In this document: piece after piece, positions 8,138-17,452 of the stretch
Layout: every line of letters begins with the position of its first letter
Numbering within the stretch: the first letter of the stretch is position 1
From: Phycisphaerales bacterium
GTDB taxonomy: Bacteria > Planctomycetota > Phycisphaerae > Tepidisphaerales > Tepidisphaeraceae
NCBI GenBank assembly: GCA_028288775.1
Contig: JAQGHP010000183.1
Location: forward strand, 1 to 37,251
Length of the DNA: 37,251 nt
Reading direction: 5' to 3'
Position numbers and translations under genes: made by a program
Notes under the pieces: generated by a model
Told to the model about the DNA's origin: nothing
The model's database searches: none
The model's input: only the letters and a program-made list of their open reading frames with translations

Positions 8138-9958
8138 ATGCGGCGTAGGATCGATAGAGGCCGGCGGATCGCCGGGGCGGCTTTTGTCACGACCGAACGG
8201 CTCGAATCGCGGATGCTGTTCTCGGTGACGTTTGACGCGTTCGCTCAATTGGAGCGCGTGGACACCGTGTCTGTGCCGGGCTCGACCACCGCGACGGTGC
8301 GCATCACCTACGAGGGGCCGACGATCGACACTTCGACATTCGACAGCAACGACATCATGGTGACCACGCTACAGGGATTTCATGCCGCGGGCAGATTCGC
8401 CGGCATCGACCCCACCGACCCAGGCGCGGGCCACGGAATGCGGGTGGCCGACTATTTCGTGCAGGCGCCCTTCAGCACCTTTGGATTGACCCCGGGACAG
8501 AACTACAACGTGATCTTGCAGGCTAACCAGGTCAGCGACACTTCGCTGGGCTTTCTCCCGACGGGCAACATTGGCAGCTTTGAAATCCCCACGCCGGTAG
8601 CGGGCGCCTTCACCGTCAGCGTGGACGGGCAGACGCTGGCCGACGGGCAGACGGTCGATTTCGGCGACGCGCTCGCACCGCTGGGGTCTGTCATTAAGGC
8701 CGTTACGCTCACCAACACCAGCACGGGCGCAATCACCCCTCAGGTCAACGCCGTGCAATTCCAAAACGGCGCAGTCACGCCTTCGCCTTTCAGCATATTG
8801 TCCGGCGATGTCATCCCGGCAAGCCTGGCGGCGGGGGCCTCGACGACGTTCCACGTCATCTTCAGTCCCGCCGGATTTTCCACACCGGGACAGGTCCAGA
8901 GCTTTTCCGCCGCGATCGCCATTGGCGGGACAGGCCTCGCGTCGGTCATTCCGCTGCAGCCGTTTACCCTCAACGCATCAGCCACATTGGCCGGTCTGAC
9001 TTCCGTCACTGTTCCGGTCAAGGGCCTCCCGTTCATCGACGCGGCGGGCAAGAAGGTGACAGTCAAGGTCACCGGGCCGGGTACTGCGGTCCTCGGGTTC
9101 ATCTCCTCCACAAGCCCGTTCCACGCAGACCCCAGCCTGCTGACTCTTACGGGCACCACCGCGAAAACGAAGGTCACCATTACCTCCACGGGCGGGATGA
9201 CCTTGGGCGGTCTCACCGCCGACGGACCGATCGGGTCGTTTACTGCCACGCGGACCACCCTCGGTGGGGATTTCACCGTGAACGGGGGGATCGGCGCCCT
9301 CAGCGTCTCCGCGGCGAGTTCGGGAATCGTTTCCGCATTTTCCATTGGCAGCCTCACCAGCTCGGGCGGGTTTCTTGCCGCCCTCGTAGTAGGGCCGGCG
9401 GGGGCGGCCCCGCCGGGGGCGGTGCTCGGTACCGTCAACGTCCGCGGGCCGCTGGCCGGCACGTGGGCGATCAACGGCGGGGTGCATTCGCTCACCGCGG
9501 CATCCATCAACCCGGCGTTCAGCGGCTCGATCGCGGGGCTGCTTGCCAAAATGGTCGTCAAAGGAAACGCGGGCGGAGACCTCGCCGCCCTCGCGATGGG
9601 TTCGATTCAGATCGGTGGAAACCTCGCCAACGCCCGCTATATCGCGGGGGCGAATTTCGGCGCCGATGCCCGCATCGGGGGGTCGAACGACACCTACGGG
9701 CCGGGCTCCATCGGCTCGTTCTCGGTAGGGGGTGCGACGACCGGATCGCTCGTCGCGGCGGGCTTCGACCCCGTGGACGGCATTTTCTTCAACGGCAATG
9801 ACGTCATCGACGGAGGCGCGGCAAGCGTCATCAAGTCGATCAGCGTCCGCAAGACCTCCGACGCAAATAGCCGGTTCTTTGCCGGGGCGTTCTCCAAGGT
9901 CAAGATCGCCGGCAAGACGGTCAACCCCGCGGCCGACATCCGCTTCATGGTTTCGTGA
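8138..9958 (+). CDS. Large surface/exported protein with LEPR-XLL-like N-terminus
   Basis: A 606-residue protein. The ATG at 8138 has GGGAG 9 nt upstream; the track's TTG at 8120 is less likely. Its N-terminus, RRRIDRGRRIAGAAFVTTERLESRMLFSVTF, carries the basic stretch plus L-E-x-R-x-[ML]-[LF]-S motif seen on many planctomycete exported proteins. Residues ~150-290 look like an Ig-like choice-of-anchor/HYDIN-type module (VTLTNTSTGAITP, ILSGDVIPASLAAGASTTFHVIFSP). Residues ~340-600 are Gly/Ser/Thr/Ala-rich with short recurring strands (IGSFTATR, IGALSVSA, IGSLTSSG, IGSFSVGG), suggesting a beta-helix or repetitive beta-solenoid. The end (FSKVKIAGKTVNPAADIRF) resembles a common closing segment of such proteins. 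It probably sits at the cell surface. The FGGY kinase starts 13 nt downstream, but no functional link is apparent. Confidence 0.75.
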   Translation: MRRRIDRGRRIAGAAFVTTERLESRMLFSVTFDAFAQLERVDTVSVPGSTTATVRITYEGPTIDTSTFDSNDIMVTTLQGFHAAGRFAGIDPTDPGAGHGMRVADYFVQAPFSTFGLTPGQNYNVILQANQVSDTSLGFLPTGNIGSFEIPTPVAGAFTVSVDGQTLADGQTVDFGDALAPLGSVIKAVTLTNTSTGAITPQVNAVQFQNGAVTPSPFSILSGDVIPASLAAGASTTFHVIFSPAGFSTPGQVQSFSAAIAIGGTGLASVIPLQPFTLNASATLAGLTSVTVPVKGLPFIDAAGKKVTVKVTGPGTAVLGFISSTSPFHADPSLLTLTGTTAKTKVTITSTGGMTLGGLTADGPIGSFTATRTTLGGDFTVNGGIGALSVSAASSGIVSAFSIGSLTSSGGFLAALVVGPAGAAPPGAVLGTVNVRGPLAGTWAINGGVHSLTAASINPAFSGSIAGLLAKMVVKGNAGGDLAALAMGSIQIGGNLANARYIAGANFGADARIGGSNDTYGPGSIGSFSVGGATTGSLVAAGFDPVDGIFFNGNDVIDGGAASVIKSISVRKTSDANSRFFAGAFSKVKIAGKTVNPAADIRFMVS

Positions 9959-9971
9959 CGCCGATTTCTCC

Positions 9972-11327
9972 ATGCGTGTTTTGGGCATCGACATCGGTTC
10001 GTCCTCCGTGAAGTGCGCGGTGCTGCGCGGGGGCAAACTGGCGGGCGCGATCGTCCACGCCCGGTTCCCATCGCATACCGATGGCGTGCGGGTCGAGGTG
10101 GACCCGGCCGCGTTGCTGAAGGCCGTTCATACAGCAGTCGGGGACGCGGGGACCGGTGCGAAAAGTGCGGACGTGCTTGCGCTGTCGGTGATGTCGCCGG
10201 CGTGGGTGGCGATGGACGCGATGGGCCAGGCGCTCACGCCATTGGTCACGCACCAGGACCGCCGGAGCGTCGGGGTGGCGCGGGAACTCGAAAGAAAAGT
10301 GGGTAAGCAGCGGTATCTGGCACTGGCCGGAAATCGCCCGTTCCCCGGGGGGATCAGTGCGACGACCTGGGCGTGGTACTTGCAAAACGAGCCGGGGCGG
10401 CTGCGCAAGGCGGACCTCGCGGGGCATCTCAATACTTTTCTGCTCAGGCAATTCACCGGCGCGCGGGTGATCGACCCGGCGAACGCCTCCTTCACCGGTC
10501 TCTACTCCACGCCCGACCAGGGCGGGTGGAATGCGGAGTTGTGTGCGGCAGTCGGCGCGAAACCGTCACAACTTCCCGATGTTTGTGAGGCGAATGAGGT
10601 GGCGGGCCGCCTTACGAGCGAGGCCGCCGGGCGGCTGGGGCTCAAGGCGGGGATGCCCGTGCTCGTCGGCATCGTGGACACCAGTTCCGCCATGCTCCTC
10701 ACGGGGGCGAAGCCCGGGCAGTTGCTCAATTCCAGCGGATCGACGGATGTGTTGGGCCTTTGCACGAGCCGGGCCGCGCCCCACGAGCGTCTACTGACAC
10801 GGGCATTGGGCGTCGGCAGGAAATGGATGTCGGTCAGCACCCTTGCCGCGGCCGGGTCGGCCATCGCGTGGACCAAAGATCAGCTCTTCGCCGACCTCGA
10901 CTGGCCAGCATATACGCGGCTCATCAAGACGCTCTCGCGCAAGGTCCCGACGACCGGAAAACGCGCGCGCGGCCGGGCGGATCAGGACGATCCCGCGGCG
11001 GGCGTGGGCTTCGAACCATTCCTCGCCGGCGACCGCACGAGCATCGAGCAGTCCAAGGCCGCGTTCACCGGCCTGACCCTCGCCACAACGCGCAACCACA
11101 TGCTGGCGGCGGTGCTCGAAGCGCTCGCCCGAGCCAGCGCCGCCCGGCTGGAACTGCTAAAGCAAGCCAACAAGATTCCGCTGCGCCACGAAGTTGTCGT
11201 AACCGGCGGCGCGGGAGAATTGACGTCGCTGTTTCACCGCGACTGGCCGGGTAAGTGGTCCTTCCGATCCGAAAAGGAAGCCACCCTGCGCGGCCTGGCG
11301 TGCCTTGAGCCGCGGGAACGAAGCTGA
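9972..11327 (+). CDS. FGGY-family carbohydrate kinase (xylulokinase-like)
   Basis: A 451-residue ATP-dependent sugar or polyol kinase of the FGGY superfamily, cytoplasmic. The N-terminal phosphate-binding motif GIDIGSSSVKCAV starts at residue 5. THQDRRS holds the expected catalytic Asp of the [LW]-x-D-x-R region. PVLVGIVDTSSAML and PGQLLNSSGSTDVLGLC form the second-domain ATP site, and EVVVTGGAGELTSLF is the C-terminal G-rich motif. I used the ATG at 9972 because the Rossmann-like start follows directly; the 80 residues before it in the track are a shadow of the upstream gene. Somewhat shorter than typical xylulokinases (about 480-500 residues). The substrate cannot be fixed from sequence and no isomerase or transporter is adjacent. 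Confidence 0.85.
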   Translation: MRVLGIDIGSSSVKCAVLRGGKLAGAIVHARFPSHTDGVRVEVDPAALLKAVHTAVGDAGTGAKSADVLALSVMSPAWVAMDAMGQALTPLVTHQDRRSVGVARELERKVGKQRYLALAGNRPFPGGISATTWAWYLQNEPGRLRKADLAGHLNTFLLRQFTGARVIDPANASFTGLYSTPDQGGWNAELCAAVGAKPSQLPDVCEANEVAGRLTSEAAGRLGLKAGMPVLVGIVDTSSAMLLTGAKPGQLLNSSGSTDVLGLCTSRAAPHERLLTRALGVGRKWMSVSTLAAAGSAIAWTKDQLFADLDWPAYTRLIKTLSRKVPTTGKRARGRADQDDPAAGVGFEPFLAGDRTSIEQSKAAFTGLTLATTRNHMLAAVLEALARASAARLELLKQANKIPLRHEVVVTGGAGELTSLFHRDWPGKWSFRSEKEATLRGLACLEPRERS

Positions 11328-11382
11328 AGCAAACCGGGCTGCCGCATCGCGGCGGCATTCGATTTGTGGGCAGCGGAATCTC

Positions 11383-12030
11383 ATGTCAGCGAGTCCGCGG
11401 CATTATTTCACGTGCCGACCCGCAAGTGCCCGGCTGAGGCCGCCATGGCACACCGTCCCGAGACATTTCGTCAGGTCGTTGCGGCTGCTGGGGCTGCTCC
11501 TGCTGGCGTCGCTGGCCGGCGGATGCGTGCATTATGAGTACGACCTGATCGATCCACACGGCCCCGTCCGTCCGATCGCGAAGGCGCTGGACGTGCAGCG
11601 CGGTCCGATCGCATACCACTTCAAGAATCTGAACACGCGCTTGCGGCTGGTGATTGAGAATGCGTCGGACCAGCCTGTTTCGCTGCTCGGGAACGGCAGC
11701 TATCTCGTTGATCCGCGGCAGGAGGCGATCGCATTTTCGGCGCGGGTAATTCCGCCGCATGCGCACGTCACATTCAGCTTCCCGCCGGTGTGGCCGGTGT
11801 ATGGGGTGTGGCGCGACCCGGGTTGGTACGGGCCGGGGTGGGGTTGGGGGCCGTATTACTATGGCGATTGGATCGGGCCGCCTTATTACTCGTACTACGA
11901 GATGCGCGGCCCGCCTCCGCCGGGCTACTTCGAATGGCCGTCGGGAAAACGAATCCGCCTCAACTTCGCCTACCAACAGGACGGCAGCTGGTTCAGCCAC
12001 GAGTTCATCATCCTGAAACGACGGCGGTGA
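11383..12030 (+). CDS. Predicted lipoprotein, aromatic/Gly-Pro rich
   Basis: A 215-residue protein with a lipobox LAGGC placing the lipidated Cys near residue 48, after the hydrophobic stretch LRLLGLLLLASLAGG. The n-region is unusually long from the ATG at 11383; a TTG at 11479 just before the hydrophobic stretch would give a standard signal, so the start is uncertain. The mature part has a domain of about 90 residues (YHFKNLNTRLRLVIENASDQPVSL, a beta-rich segment that reads like a molecular-surface/immunoglobulin-like fold), then a Trp/Tyr/Gly/Pro-rich stretch (GWYGPGWGWGPYYYG). It ends with a strand-rich KRIRLNFAYQQDG. Probably anchored in the envelope. No known family is recognised. Its 3' end overlaps the convergent CPBP gene by 23 bp. 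Confidence 0.65.
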   Translation: MSASPRHYFTCRPASARLRPPWHTVPRHFVRSLRLLGLLLLASLAGGCVHYEYDLIDPHGPVRPIAKALDVQRGPIAYHFKNLNTRLRLVIENASDQPVSLLGNGSYLVDPRQEAIAFSARVIPPHAHVTFSFPPVWPVYGVWRDPGWYGPGWGWGPYYYGDWIGPPYYSYYEMRGPPPPGYFEWPSGKRIRLNFAYQQDGSWFSHEFIILKRRR

Positions 12031-12967
12031 CGGCCTCCACCTGCTCCCGGGCGCGTCGCTGCAAATAGAGGATCACCAGGAGCACCACGAGAAGCGACAC
12101 CGCGAGAGAGCCCCAGTCCCAATTGCGTCCTCCGAAATCCACGTTCAAACCAGGCAGGACCACGGCAATGCCGTTGTTGACGATATGACAGGCGATCGTC
12201 GGCCGGATGCTGCCAACGCGGTGGGCCACGAATCCCAGGTAGAGCCCAAACAGGAATGCGAAAGAGCTGTGGACGGGATCCATGTGGAGGATTCCGAACA
12301 GCACGGACGTGATGATAATTCCCCACGCCGGCCCCCATCGCTCGACGAGCCGCGTTTGCGAATAGCCGCGGAAGTACGTTTCCTCGGCAACGCCCGCGGC
12401 CAGCGCCACGCAGAACAGCGCCAGCGCCATATCCCGGCGGGAAAGGTGCCGCATCACGTCGTCGAGAAGCTTCAGCGTGCCCGAGTTGGTGAAGCCCATG
12501 AGGTTGATGAGCGAATTGCACGCCTGGCTCACGGCGAGCGCGCCCAGCACCGCGATCGCGTAGCCGACGAACGACAGACTCGATGGCGTCAGCCGCAGGC
12601 GCGCCCGCAGGGGCACGGGCGAAAGCCGGGCGGCGACGAGCGCCGCCCCGAGGAGCGTTAGAGAAGTTGTAAGGGCGACGGGGAACAGGACGGCGGGGAT
12701 GCGCTGCGCCTCTTCAAGCGAATGTCGGAGCGCAACGGCGTCGGAGAGGATGCCGGTGCCGTTTAGGATGAGAGTCGCCAGCAACATCGCCACGCCGCCG
12801 ATGATGAGCGAGACGACTATCACGATGATGAACGCCACGAACACCGGCCAGACCCGCGGCTTGGGGGGCGCGTATCGCAAGTCCGGCGGCGCATACGGAA
12901 ATACCGGGTACGGCAGTGGAATCTCAGCGGGGTCGAAGGGCGATGGAAGGGGGAGCGGGTCGGTCAT
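12008..12967 (-). CDS. CPBP family intramembrane metalloprotease (CAAX-protease-like)
   Basis: A 319-residue polytopic membrane protein. The family signature is present: EETYFRGY (EExxxR), SVLFGILHM (FxxxH), and HIVNNGIAV (HxxxN/B), which together ligand a metal within the membrane. Eight or so hydrophobic segments are visible, preceded by a Pro-rich, soluble N-terminus (PLPLPSPFDPAEIPLPYP). The start ATG at 12967 has GAGG 8 nt upstream. It lies 97 nt downstream of the anti-sigma gene on the same strand, which would allow a role in regulated proteolysis of the anti-sigma factor, but such a role is inference; CPBP proteins have diverse functions and many lack known substrates. Confidence 0.85.
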   Translation of the reverse strand: MTDPLPLPSPFDPAEIPLPYPVFPYAPPDLRYAPPKPRVWPVFVAFIIVIVVSLIIGGVAMLLATLILNGTGILSDAVALRHSLEEAQRIPAVLFPVALTTSLTLLGAALVAARLSPVPLRARLRLTPSSLSFVGYAIAVLGALAVSQACNSLINLMGFTNSGTLKLLDDVMRHLSRRDMALALFCVALAAGVAEETYFRGYSQTRLVERWGPAWGIIITSVLFGILHMDPVHSSFAFLFGLYLGFVAHRVGSIRPTIACHIVNNGIAVVLPGLNVDFGGRNWDWGSLAVSLLVVLLVILYLQRRAREQVEAVTAVVSG

Positions 12968-13064
12968 ACGAAGCGCCTCGGATCAATCGCGGCGTGGTCT
13001 GCGCCGCGGCGCGGATTCTCGGCAAGTGCGGACGGATTTGCAATGCGATCCGCGCGCAGGAAAG

Positions 13065-13418
13065 TCAGACCTGTTCCGGAAGGAGTAGGCGCATGCCGCG
13101 GGGAATCTGGGGCAGGCCGGGAAGCTCGGGGATGGTGGGGATCGTCCACTGGAAGCGGGGCTCCTTGAGCGGGACTTCTTTGACGAGCGGAAGCGATTGC
13201 CGGGAGGGATCATGCTCCCGCTGGCGAGCGGGATGTGCCAGGACCGCCAGCAGCACCGCCGCCGCCGCGGCAAGCGCCGCGCCCAATCCGCCGAGGAGCA
13301 TCGGCAGGGGGGAAGCCGCCCGGCGGGCGGGGAGAACGTCATGGGCCAGATCGCCGGGATAGCGCGCGTGCCGGTACTCGCCTTGGGCACATTGAAGTTG
13401 TTCTCGGAGTTGGCTCAT
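13065..13418 (-). CDS. Predicted anti-sigma factor, small, single-pass
   Basis: A 117-residue protein directly downstream (28 nt) of the ECF sigma gene. The N-terminus MSQLREQLQCAQGEYRHARYPGDLAHDVLPARR is a short helical, probably cytoplasmic segment; the PGDLA motif recurs in small planctomycete proteins encoded next to ECF sigma genes. It is followed by one membrane helix (LPMLLGGLGAALAAAAAVLLAVLAH) and a Pro-rich extracytoplasmic tail (WTIPTIPELPGLPQIPRG). No zinc-binding ZAS motif (HxxxCxxC) is visible, so it would be of a non-classical type. The overlapping frame 12983-13390 is a shadow. Identification rests mainly on position and general plan. Confidence 0.6.
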   Translation of the reverse strand: MSQLREQLQCAQGEYRHARYPGDLAHDVLPARRAASPLPMLLGGLGAALAAAAAVLLAVLAHPARQREHDPSRQSLPLVKEVPLKEPRFQWTIPTIPELPGLPQIPRGMRLLLPEQV

Positions 13419-13446
13419 AGCGAAATCATTTGTCCCTGGTCCTTGT

Positions 13447-13983
13447 TTAGACCAAGGCCTTCAGTTTCATCCGCATCGTCCTCAACGCCTGGTGGACGGT
13501 GGCTTTTACGGTGCCCTCGGCACACTGCATGGCGACGGCGGTTTGCTCAACCGACATCTCTTCAAAGAAACGCAGCACCACCGCCTCCCGCTGCCGATGG
13601 GGCAGGTCGGCGAGCGAAGCGTGCAGGCAGTCGCGCCGCTCCGAAAGTTCCGCCGAGGCGTCCGGGGATGGGTCCCACATGTCCGTCGGCGCTAGAAACG
13701 ACTCGGGCTCCAGCTCGGCCGTCGGGCGCTGCGATCGGCGGATCTCCCGCACCACATTAATCGCGATGCCCAGCGCCCACGTGCGAAGCTGGCTCTCGCC
13801 GCGGAAGCCGGGCAACTGCCTGAGAAACCGGACTGCCGATTCCTGCGTGGCGTCCTGAGCCCGGTCCGGGTCACGCAGCAGGCTCAGGCTCAGCCGATAC
13901 CAGGGATCCTGCAACTCGCGCAGCAGACGCGCTTGCGCATCTCGATTGCCGCGGCGTGCTGCTACGATCGTCTGGTCATCCAC
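13447..13983 (-). CDS. ECF-type RNA polymerase sigma factor
   Basis: A 178-residue alternative sigma factor, GTG start at 13983. Region 2 spans about residues 15-85 (LLRDPDRAQDATQESAVRFLRQL and FRGESQLRTWALGIAINVVRE), and region 4 about 110-170 (LPHRQREAVVLRFFEEMSVEQTAVAMQCAEGTVKATVHQALRTM), joined by a short linker, with no regions 1 or 3. It should direct RNA polymerase to a limited regulon. The downstream partner is a small membrane protein presumed to be its anti-sigma factor. I see no confident autoregulatory promoter in the gap to typA. Confidence 0.93.
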   Translation of the reverse strand: MDDQTIVAARRGNRDAQARLLRELQDPWYRLSLSLLRDPDRAQDATQESAVRFLRQLPGFRGESQLRTWALGIAINVVREIRRSQRPTAELEPESFLAPTDMWDPSPDASAELSERRDCLHASLADLPHRQREAVVLRFFEEMSVEQTAVAMQCAEGTVKATVHQALRTMRMKLKALV

Positions 13984-14190
13984 AGGTTTTGTCCCGTCGA
14001 AAGTCAGTGCGGCGAGGCGGTCATGGGTTTAGTGGGGATCAACCGATGACTCCTCGTGGAGCCTCGCTAACGGCATCACAGATGGCCCCGGTAAACACGC
14101 GACGCTTTACATACGCGTCGGCACACAGCCAAGTTACATCTTGCCGAAAAGGGAGCTCAACTTGAAGCCCTTTTGGCGATTAGCGCAAAC

Positions 14191-14217
14191 TTTGTCCGCC
14201 GCCCGACGTTGTATAAT
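14191..14217 (+). promoter_or_regulatory. Candidate typA promoter (good -10, weak -35)
   Basis: TATAAT at 14212-14217 is a consensus -10 element, about 125 bp upstream of typA. The -35 partner is weak: TTTGTC at 14191-14196 gives a spacer of 15 bp. The remainder of the 13984-14341 gap shows no gene or strong repeat. Confidence 0.4.
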
Positions 14218-14341
14218 GAGTGAGCGGCTAGTATCTTACCGCCTCCTGTTCGGCTGTCCGTGTTGGGTGGTCTCCCTGTAACTCACGGCACACGCTGTAT
14301 TAACAAGTAACACCTGACCACAGACTACGGACTACCCTATA

Positions 14342-16204
14342 ATGAATTCCGTGAGAAACGACGTTCGTAATGTTGCCATTATTGCCCACGTTGACCATGG
14401 GAAGACGACCTTGGTTGACGCTTTACTGCGCCAATGTGGAAATTTCCGCGACAGCCAGGTCCAGCAGGATACCCTGCTCGATTCCAATCCCCTGGAGCGT
14501 GAACGCGGCATCACCATTCTGGCCAAGAACGTGGCCATCAATTATGTGGACCCGGTCACCGGCCAGACCACGAAGATCAATCTTATTGACACTCCCGGCC
14601 ACGCCGACTTCGGCGGAGAAGTCGAGCGTGTCCTAAGCATGGCCGACGGCGTGTTCCTGCTCGTGGACGCCGCCGAGGGCGCGATGCCGCAGACCCGCTT
14701 CGTGCTCAAAAAGGCTTTCCAGCACGAACTGCGTCCGATCGTGGTCATCAACAAGATCGACCGCCCCGACGCCCGCGCCAACGAGGTGCTCAACGAGGTC
14801 TTTGACCTGTTCGTTGAACTGGGCGCGGACGATGAGACGCTCGACTTCCCCGTCCTCTACGCCAGCGGACGCCAGGGCATCGCGTCGTGGAAGCTTGAGG
14901 AGAAGGGCACGAGCATCGTCCCCGTCTTCGAGGCACTGCTGCGGCACGTTCCCGCGCCGCATGGCGATCCGGACAAGTCCCTGCAGATTCAGATCAGCAA
15001 TATTCAGTACAACGATTACGTGGGCCGAATTGGCGTCGGTCGCATTTATAACGGCGTCATCAAGACCGGCCAGCAGGTCAGCGTCGTCCGCAGGGACGGC
15101 ACGGTTATCAAGAGCAAGGTCCAGCAGTTGCAGGTGTTCGAGGGCCTGGGCCGCAAGAACGCCGACAACGCCGCCGCGGGGGACATCGTCGCCCTCGTAG
15201 GCCTTGAATCGGTGGACATCGGCGACAGCATCTGCGACCCGGTGAATCCCCAGCCGTTGCAGGCGACCGAGATCGAGCCGCCCACGCTGACGATGATGTT
15301 CAGCGTGAACGATTCCCCGTTCGTCGGCAAGGAAGGCAAGTTCGTCACCAGCCGCAACCTTCGCGAGCGCCTCACCAAGGAACTCGAGAGCAACGTCGCG
15401 CTGAAGGTCGAGGAGACGGTGGACAAGGATGCTTTCAAGGTTTCCGGCCGCGGCCTGTTGCATCTGGGCATCTTGATCGAGAACATGCGCCGCGAAGGCT
15501 TCGAGCTGTCGATCAGCAAGCCGCACGTGATCATGCAGAAGGACAAGGAGACCGGCGGGATCCTCGAGCCGATCGAGTACCTCGTGGTGGACGTGCCCGA
15601 TAAGAACATGGGCGGCGTGATGGAGCTCGTCGGCAATCGCAAGGGCGAGCTGGTTCGCATGGACAACCGCGAAGGCCAGGTCCACCTTGAGTTCACCATC
15701 CCCGCCCGCGGCCTGATTGGCCTGCGGACGCGCATGCTCACCGCCACGCAGGGGCAGGCGATCATGCACCACAATTTCCACGAATACGCCCCCACCCGCG
15801 GCGACGTCCCGGGCCGCGCCAACGGCGTTATGGTCAGCATGGCCACGGGGAGCGTCAATGCCTTCGCACTGAACAACCTTCAGGAACGCGGCGTGATGTT
15901 CGTCGCCCCCGGCGAACCCGTGTACGAGGGCCAGGTCGTCGCCGAGAACGCGCGCGACAATGACATGGCCGTGAACCCCACGACCGCAAAGAAGCTGTCG
16001 AACATGCGGACGACCAGCAGCGACGAAAACATCATCCTTAAGCCCGCGCGGAAGATGACCCTCGAGCAGGCGCTAGAGTACATTGAGGAAGACGAGCTGG
16101 TCGAAGCCACCCCGCAAAACATCCGCCTCCGCAAGGCGCATCTCACCGAAAACCAGCGCAAACGCGCGGGACGCGGGAAGAGTGCGGAAGTGGTTGAGGT
16201 GTGA
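14342..16204 (+). CDS. typA: Ribosome-associated GTPase TypA/BipA
   Basis: A 620-residue translational GTPase that binds ribosomes and is needed for growth under stress or low temperature in several bacteria. Residues 15-22 form the P-loop [15 protein letters not shown] and [14 protein letters not shown] are switch regions and G3; NKIDRPDAR is G4. An EF-Tu-like beta-barrel ([18 protein letters not shown]), an EF-G domain III/V-like part ([20 protein letters not shown]) and the unique C-terminal domain ([20 protein letters not shown], then TSSDENIIL) follow in order. Length is typical (about 600-615). The ATG at 14342 has no strong Shine-Dalgarno, and the start is set by the conserved [12 protein letters not shown]. 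Monocistronic, followed by a strong terminator. Confidence 0.97.
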   Translation: MNSVRNDVRNVAIIAHVDHGKTTLVDALLRQCGNFRDSQVQQDTLLDSNPLERERGITILAKNVAINYVDPVTGQTTKINLIDTPGHADFGGEVERVLSMADGVFLLVDAAEGAMPQTRFVLKKAFQHELRPIVVINKIDRPDARANEVLNEVFDLFVELGADDETLDFPVLYASGRQGIASWKLEEKGTSIVPVFEALLRHVPAPHGDPDKSLQIQISNIQYNDYVGRIGVGRIYNGVIKTGQQVSVVRRDGTVIKSKVQQLQVFEGLGRKNADNAAAGDIVALVGLESVDIGDSICDPVNPQPLQATEIEPPTLTMMFSVNDSPFVGKEGKFVTSRNLRERLTKELESNVALKVEETVDKDAFKVSGRGLLHLGILIENMRREGFELSISKPHVIMQKDKETGGILEPIEYLVVDVPDKNMGGVMELVGNRKGELVRMDNREGQVHLEFTIPARGLIGLRTRMLTATQGQAIMHHNFHEYAPTRGDVPGRANGVMVSMATGSVNAFALNNLQERGVMFVAPGEPVYEGQVVAENARDNDMAVNPTTAKKLSNMRTTSSDENIILKPARKMTLEQALEYIEEDELVEATPQNIRLRKAHLTENQRKRAGRGKSAEVVEV

Positions 16205-16240
16205 GGCAGCGAGACGAGCAGGATGAAAAATGCGAATGTA

Positions 16241-16270
16241 AAAAAGGCCCGCACCATGCGGGCCTTTTTT
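16241..16270. terminator. Strong bidirectional rho-independent terminator
   Basis: A 12-bp perfect stem (AAAAAGGCCCGC / GCGGGCCTTTTT) with loop ACCAT lies 37 nt after typA. Its A-run on one side and T-run on the other let it work on both strands, for typA and for the convergent Rpn-family gene ending at 16299. Confidence 0.9.
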
Positions 16271-16298
16271 ATTTTGTGCCTATCGCCTGCGTTCGCAG

Positions 16299-17234
16299 CT
16301 AACCGCGCGTCCCGATCCAAGCCTCGACATCAGCAAACGATTCGAAGGCGAGTAAATCGACTAAGAGGTCGTCAAGCGCCTGATCCGCAAGCCCATCGAT
16401 CCGCGCCTGCAATTCCTGCGGAACGGCGCCAAAGCGATGACCCAGGAGGCGCAGGATGTCTTTTACTCCCTTTTGATGGAAGCCCTGTGCCTTTCCTCGT
16501 TCAACTGCCTCCCGGTCCCATTCGTAAACCACGTCCATAATCGTCTCCCGTTCTTTGGGCTCGATCGCCTCCACTTCCCGATTATACCGCGTCATTTCCT
16601 CGGATGTGAGTCGCAGGTAAGTTTCCATAAATGCGCGAATTTGCGAGCTGCGGCCGACGTCCAGCCGCAAGGTCGCCATCATCCGCATGAATTCCACCTT
16701 CACCCGCGGACGATCCTCCGCCGGGATCTGCATCTTCGCCATCAGCGCCGCCGCAACAGGATTGGGCTGGCGTATGAAGTCGCGCCAGTTCAATCGATTG
16801 AGTTGAATCACGCGATATGAAAAATCGAGCACGGTTTTGTCGGGAAACGCCACGCAATAATTTTCGGGCTCGGGGCGCTGCGGCGAGTCGTATGAGAACA
16901 GCGCCACCGGATAGACCGGCAGATCGAATTTCTCGTGCAGTCGCGCAAAATAGCGGAACATGCGTTTGGGGAATTGGTCCTGCACGGATGATTGGTTCTC
17001 CACATGAATCAGAAAAAACGCGTCCTCTCCGCGGAACCTCACCTTCGCGATCAGGTCCACTTCATGACGGTCGTTTCCGAACACATCGGTGAAAATCTCC
17101 TTGTCCAGGAACTCCACGCGCTCGCGGCCGACATATTCCGCGAGTTGCGGCAGGAACAATTCCACAAACTCAAAAAAGAACGTGGTCAACAGCCGTTTGA
17201 ACAGCCCGTCGTGGTCGATGCGGTCGTCTGACAT
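16299..17234 (-). CDS. Rpn-family (PD-(D/E)XK) nuclease/transposase-like protein with C-terminal DUF4351-like tail
   Basis: A 311-residue protein. The start DHDGLFKRLLTTFFFEFVELFLP and the core HEVDLIAKVRFRGEDAFFLIHVENQSS fit the Rpn/PDDEXK_2 family, which contains recombination-promoting nucleases; the Asp of EVDLI and the Glu of HVENQ are the expected metal ligands. The rest (YCVAFPDKTVLDFSYRVIQLN) is the family's usual continuation. The end, GVKDILRLLGHRFGAVPQELQARIDGLADQALDDLL, matches the DUF4351 helical tail. These genes are common as multi-copy, stand-alone accessory genes; host roles are poorly known. No terminal repeats are visible around it. Sits convergent to typA and shares its terminator. 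Confidence 0.85.
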   Translation of the reverse strand: MSDDRIDHDGLFKRLLTTFFFEFVELFLPQLAEYVGRERVEFLDKEIFTDVFGNDRHEVDLIAKVRFRGEDAFFLIHVENQSSVQDQFPKRMFRYFARLHEKFDLPVYPVALFSYDSPQRPEPENYCVAFPDKTVLDFSYRVIQLNRLNWRDFIRQPNPVAAALMAKMQIPAEDRPRVKVEFMRMMATLRLDVGRSSQIRAFMETYLRLTSEEMTRYNREVEAIEPKERETIMDVVYEWDREAVERGKAQGFHQKGVKDILRLLGHRFGAVPQELQARIDGLADQALDDLLVDLLAFESFADVEAWIGTRG

Positions 17235-17452
17235 TGGCAGAGGTTATAGCGGCCCATCATTGTGGCGGTCCAGACACGGCGGTTATGACGGACTGAACTA
17301 CGTTGACAATGGTCCGAAATGAACCATTCGAAATCACTGCGGGAGCACCGCCAAAGGTACACCTGTTGCGGCGATATGGGCATCCGGCGACATGGTCATG
17401 CCGCAGGACGTTTACAGAAATGGGAATCAGCCTCAACGAAAGCAGGTGTCAA

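Noticed and set aside
8978-10036. 352-residue minus-strand ORF opposite the surface protein
   Set aside because: Arg/Gly/Ala-rich shadow composition with no motif; the plus-strand protein is supported by its ribosome site and N-terminal motif.
14633-15781. 382-residue minus-strand ORF within typA
   Set aside because: Antisense of the conserved typA coding sequence.
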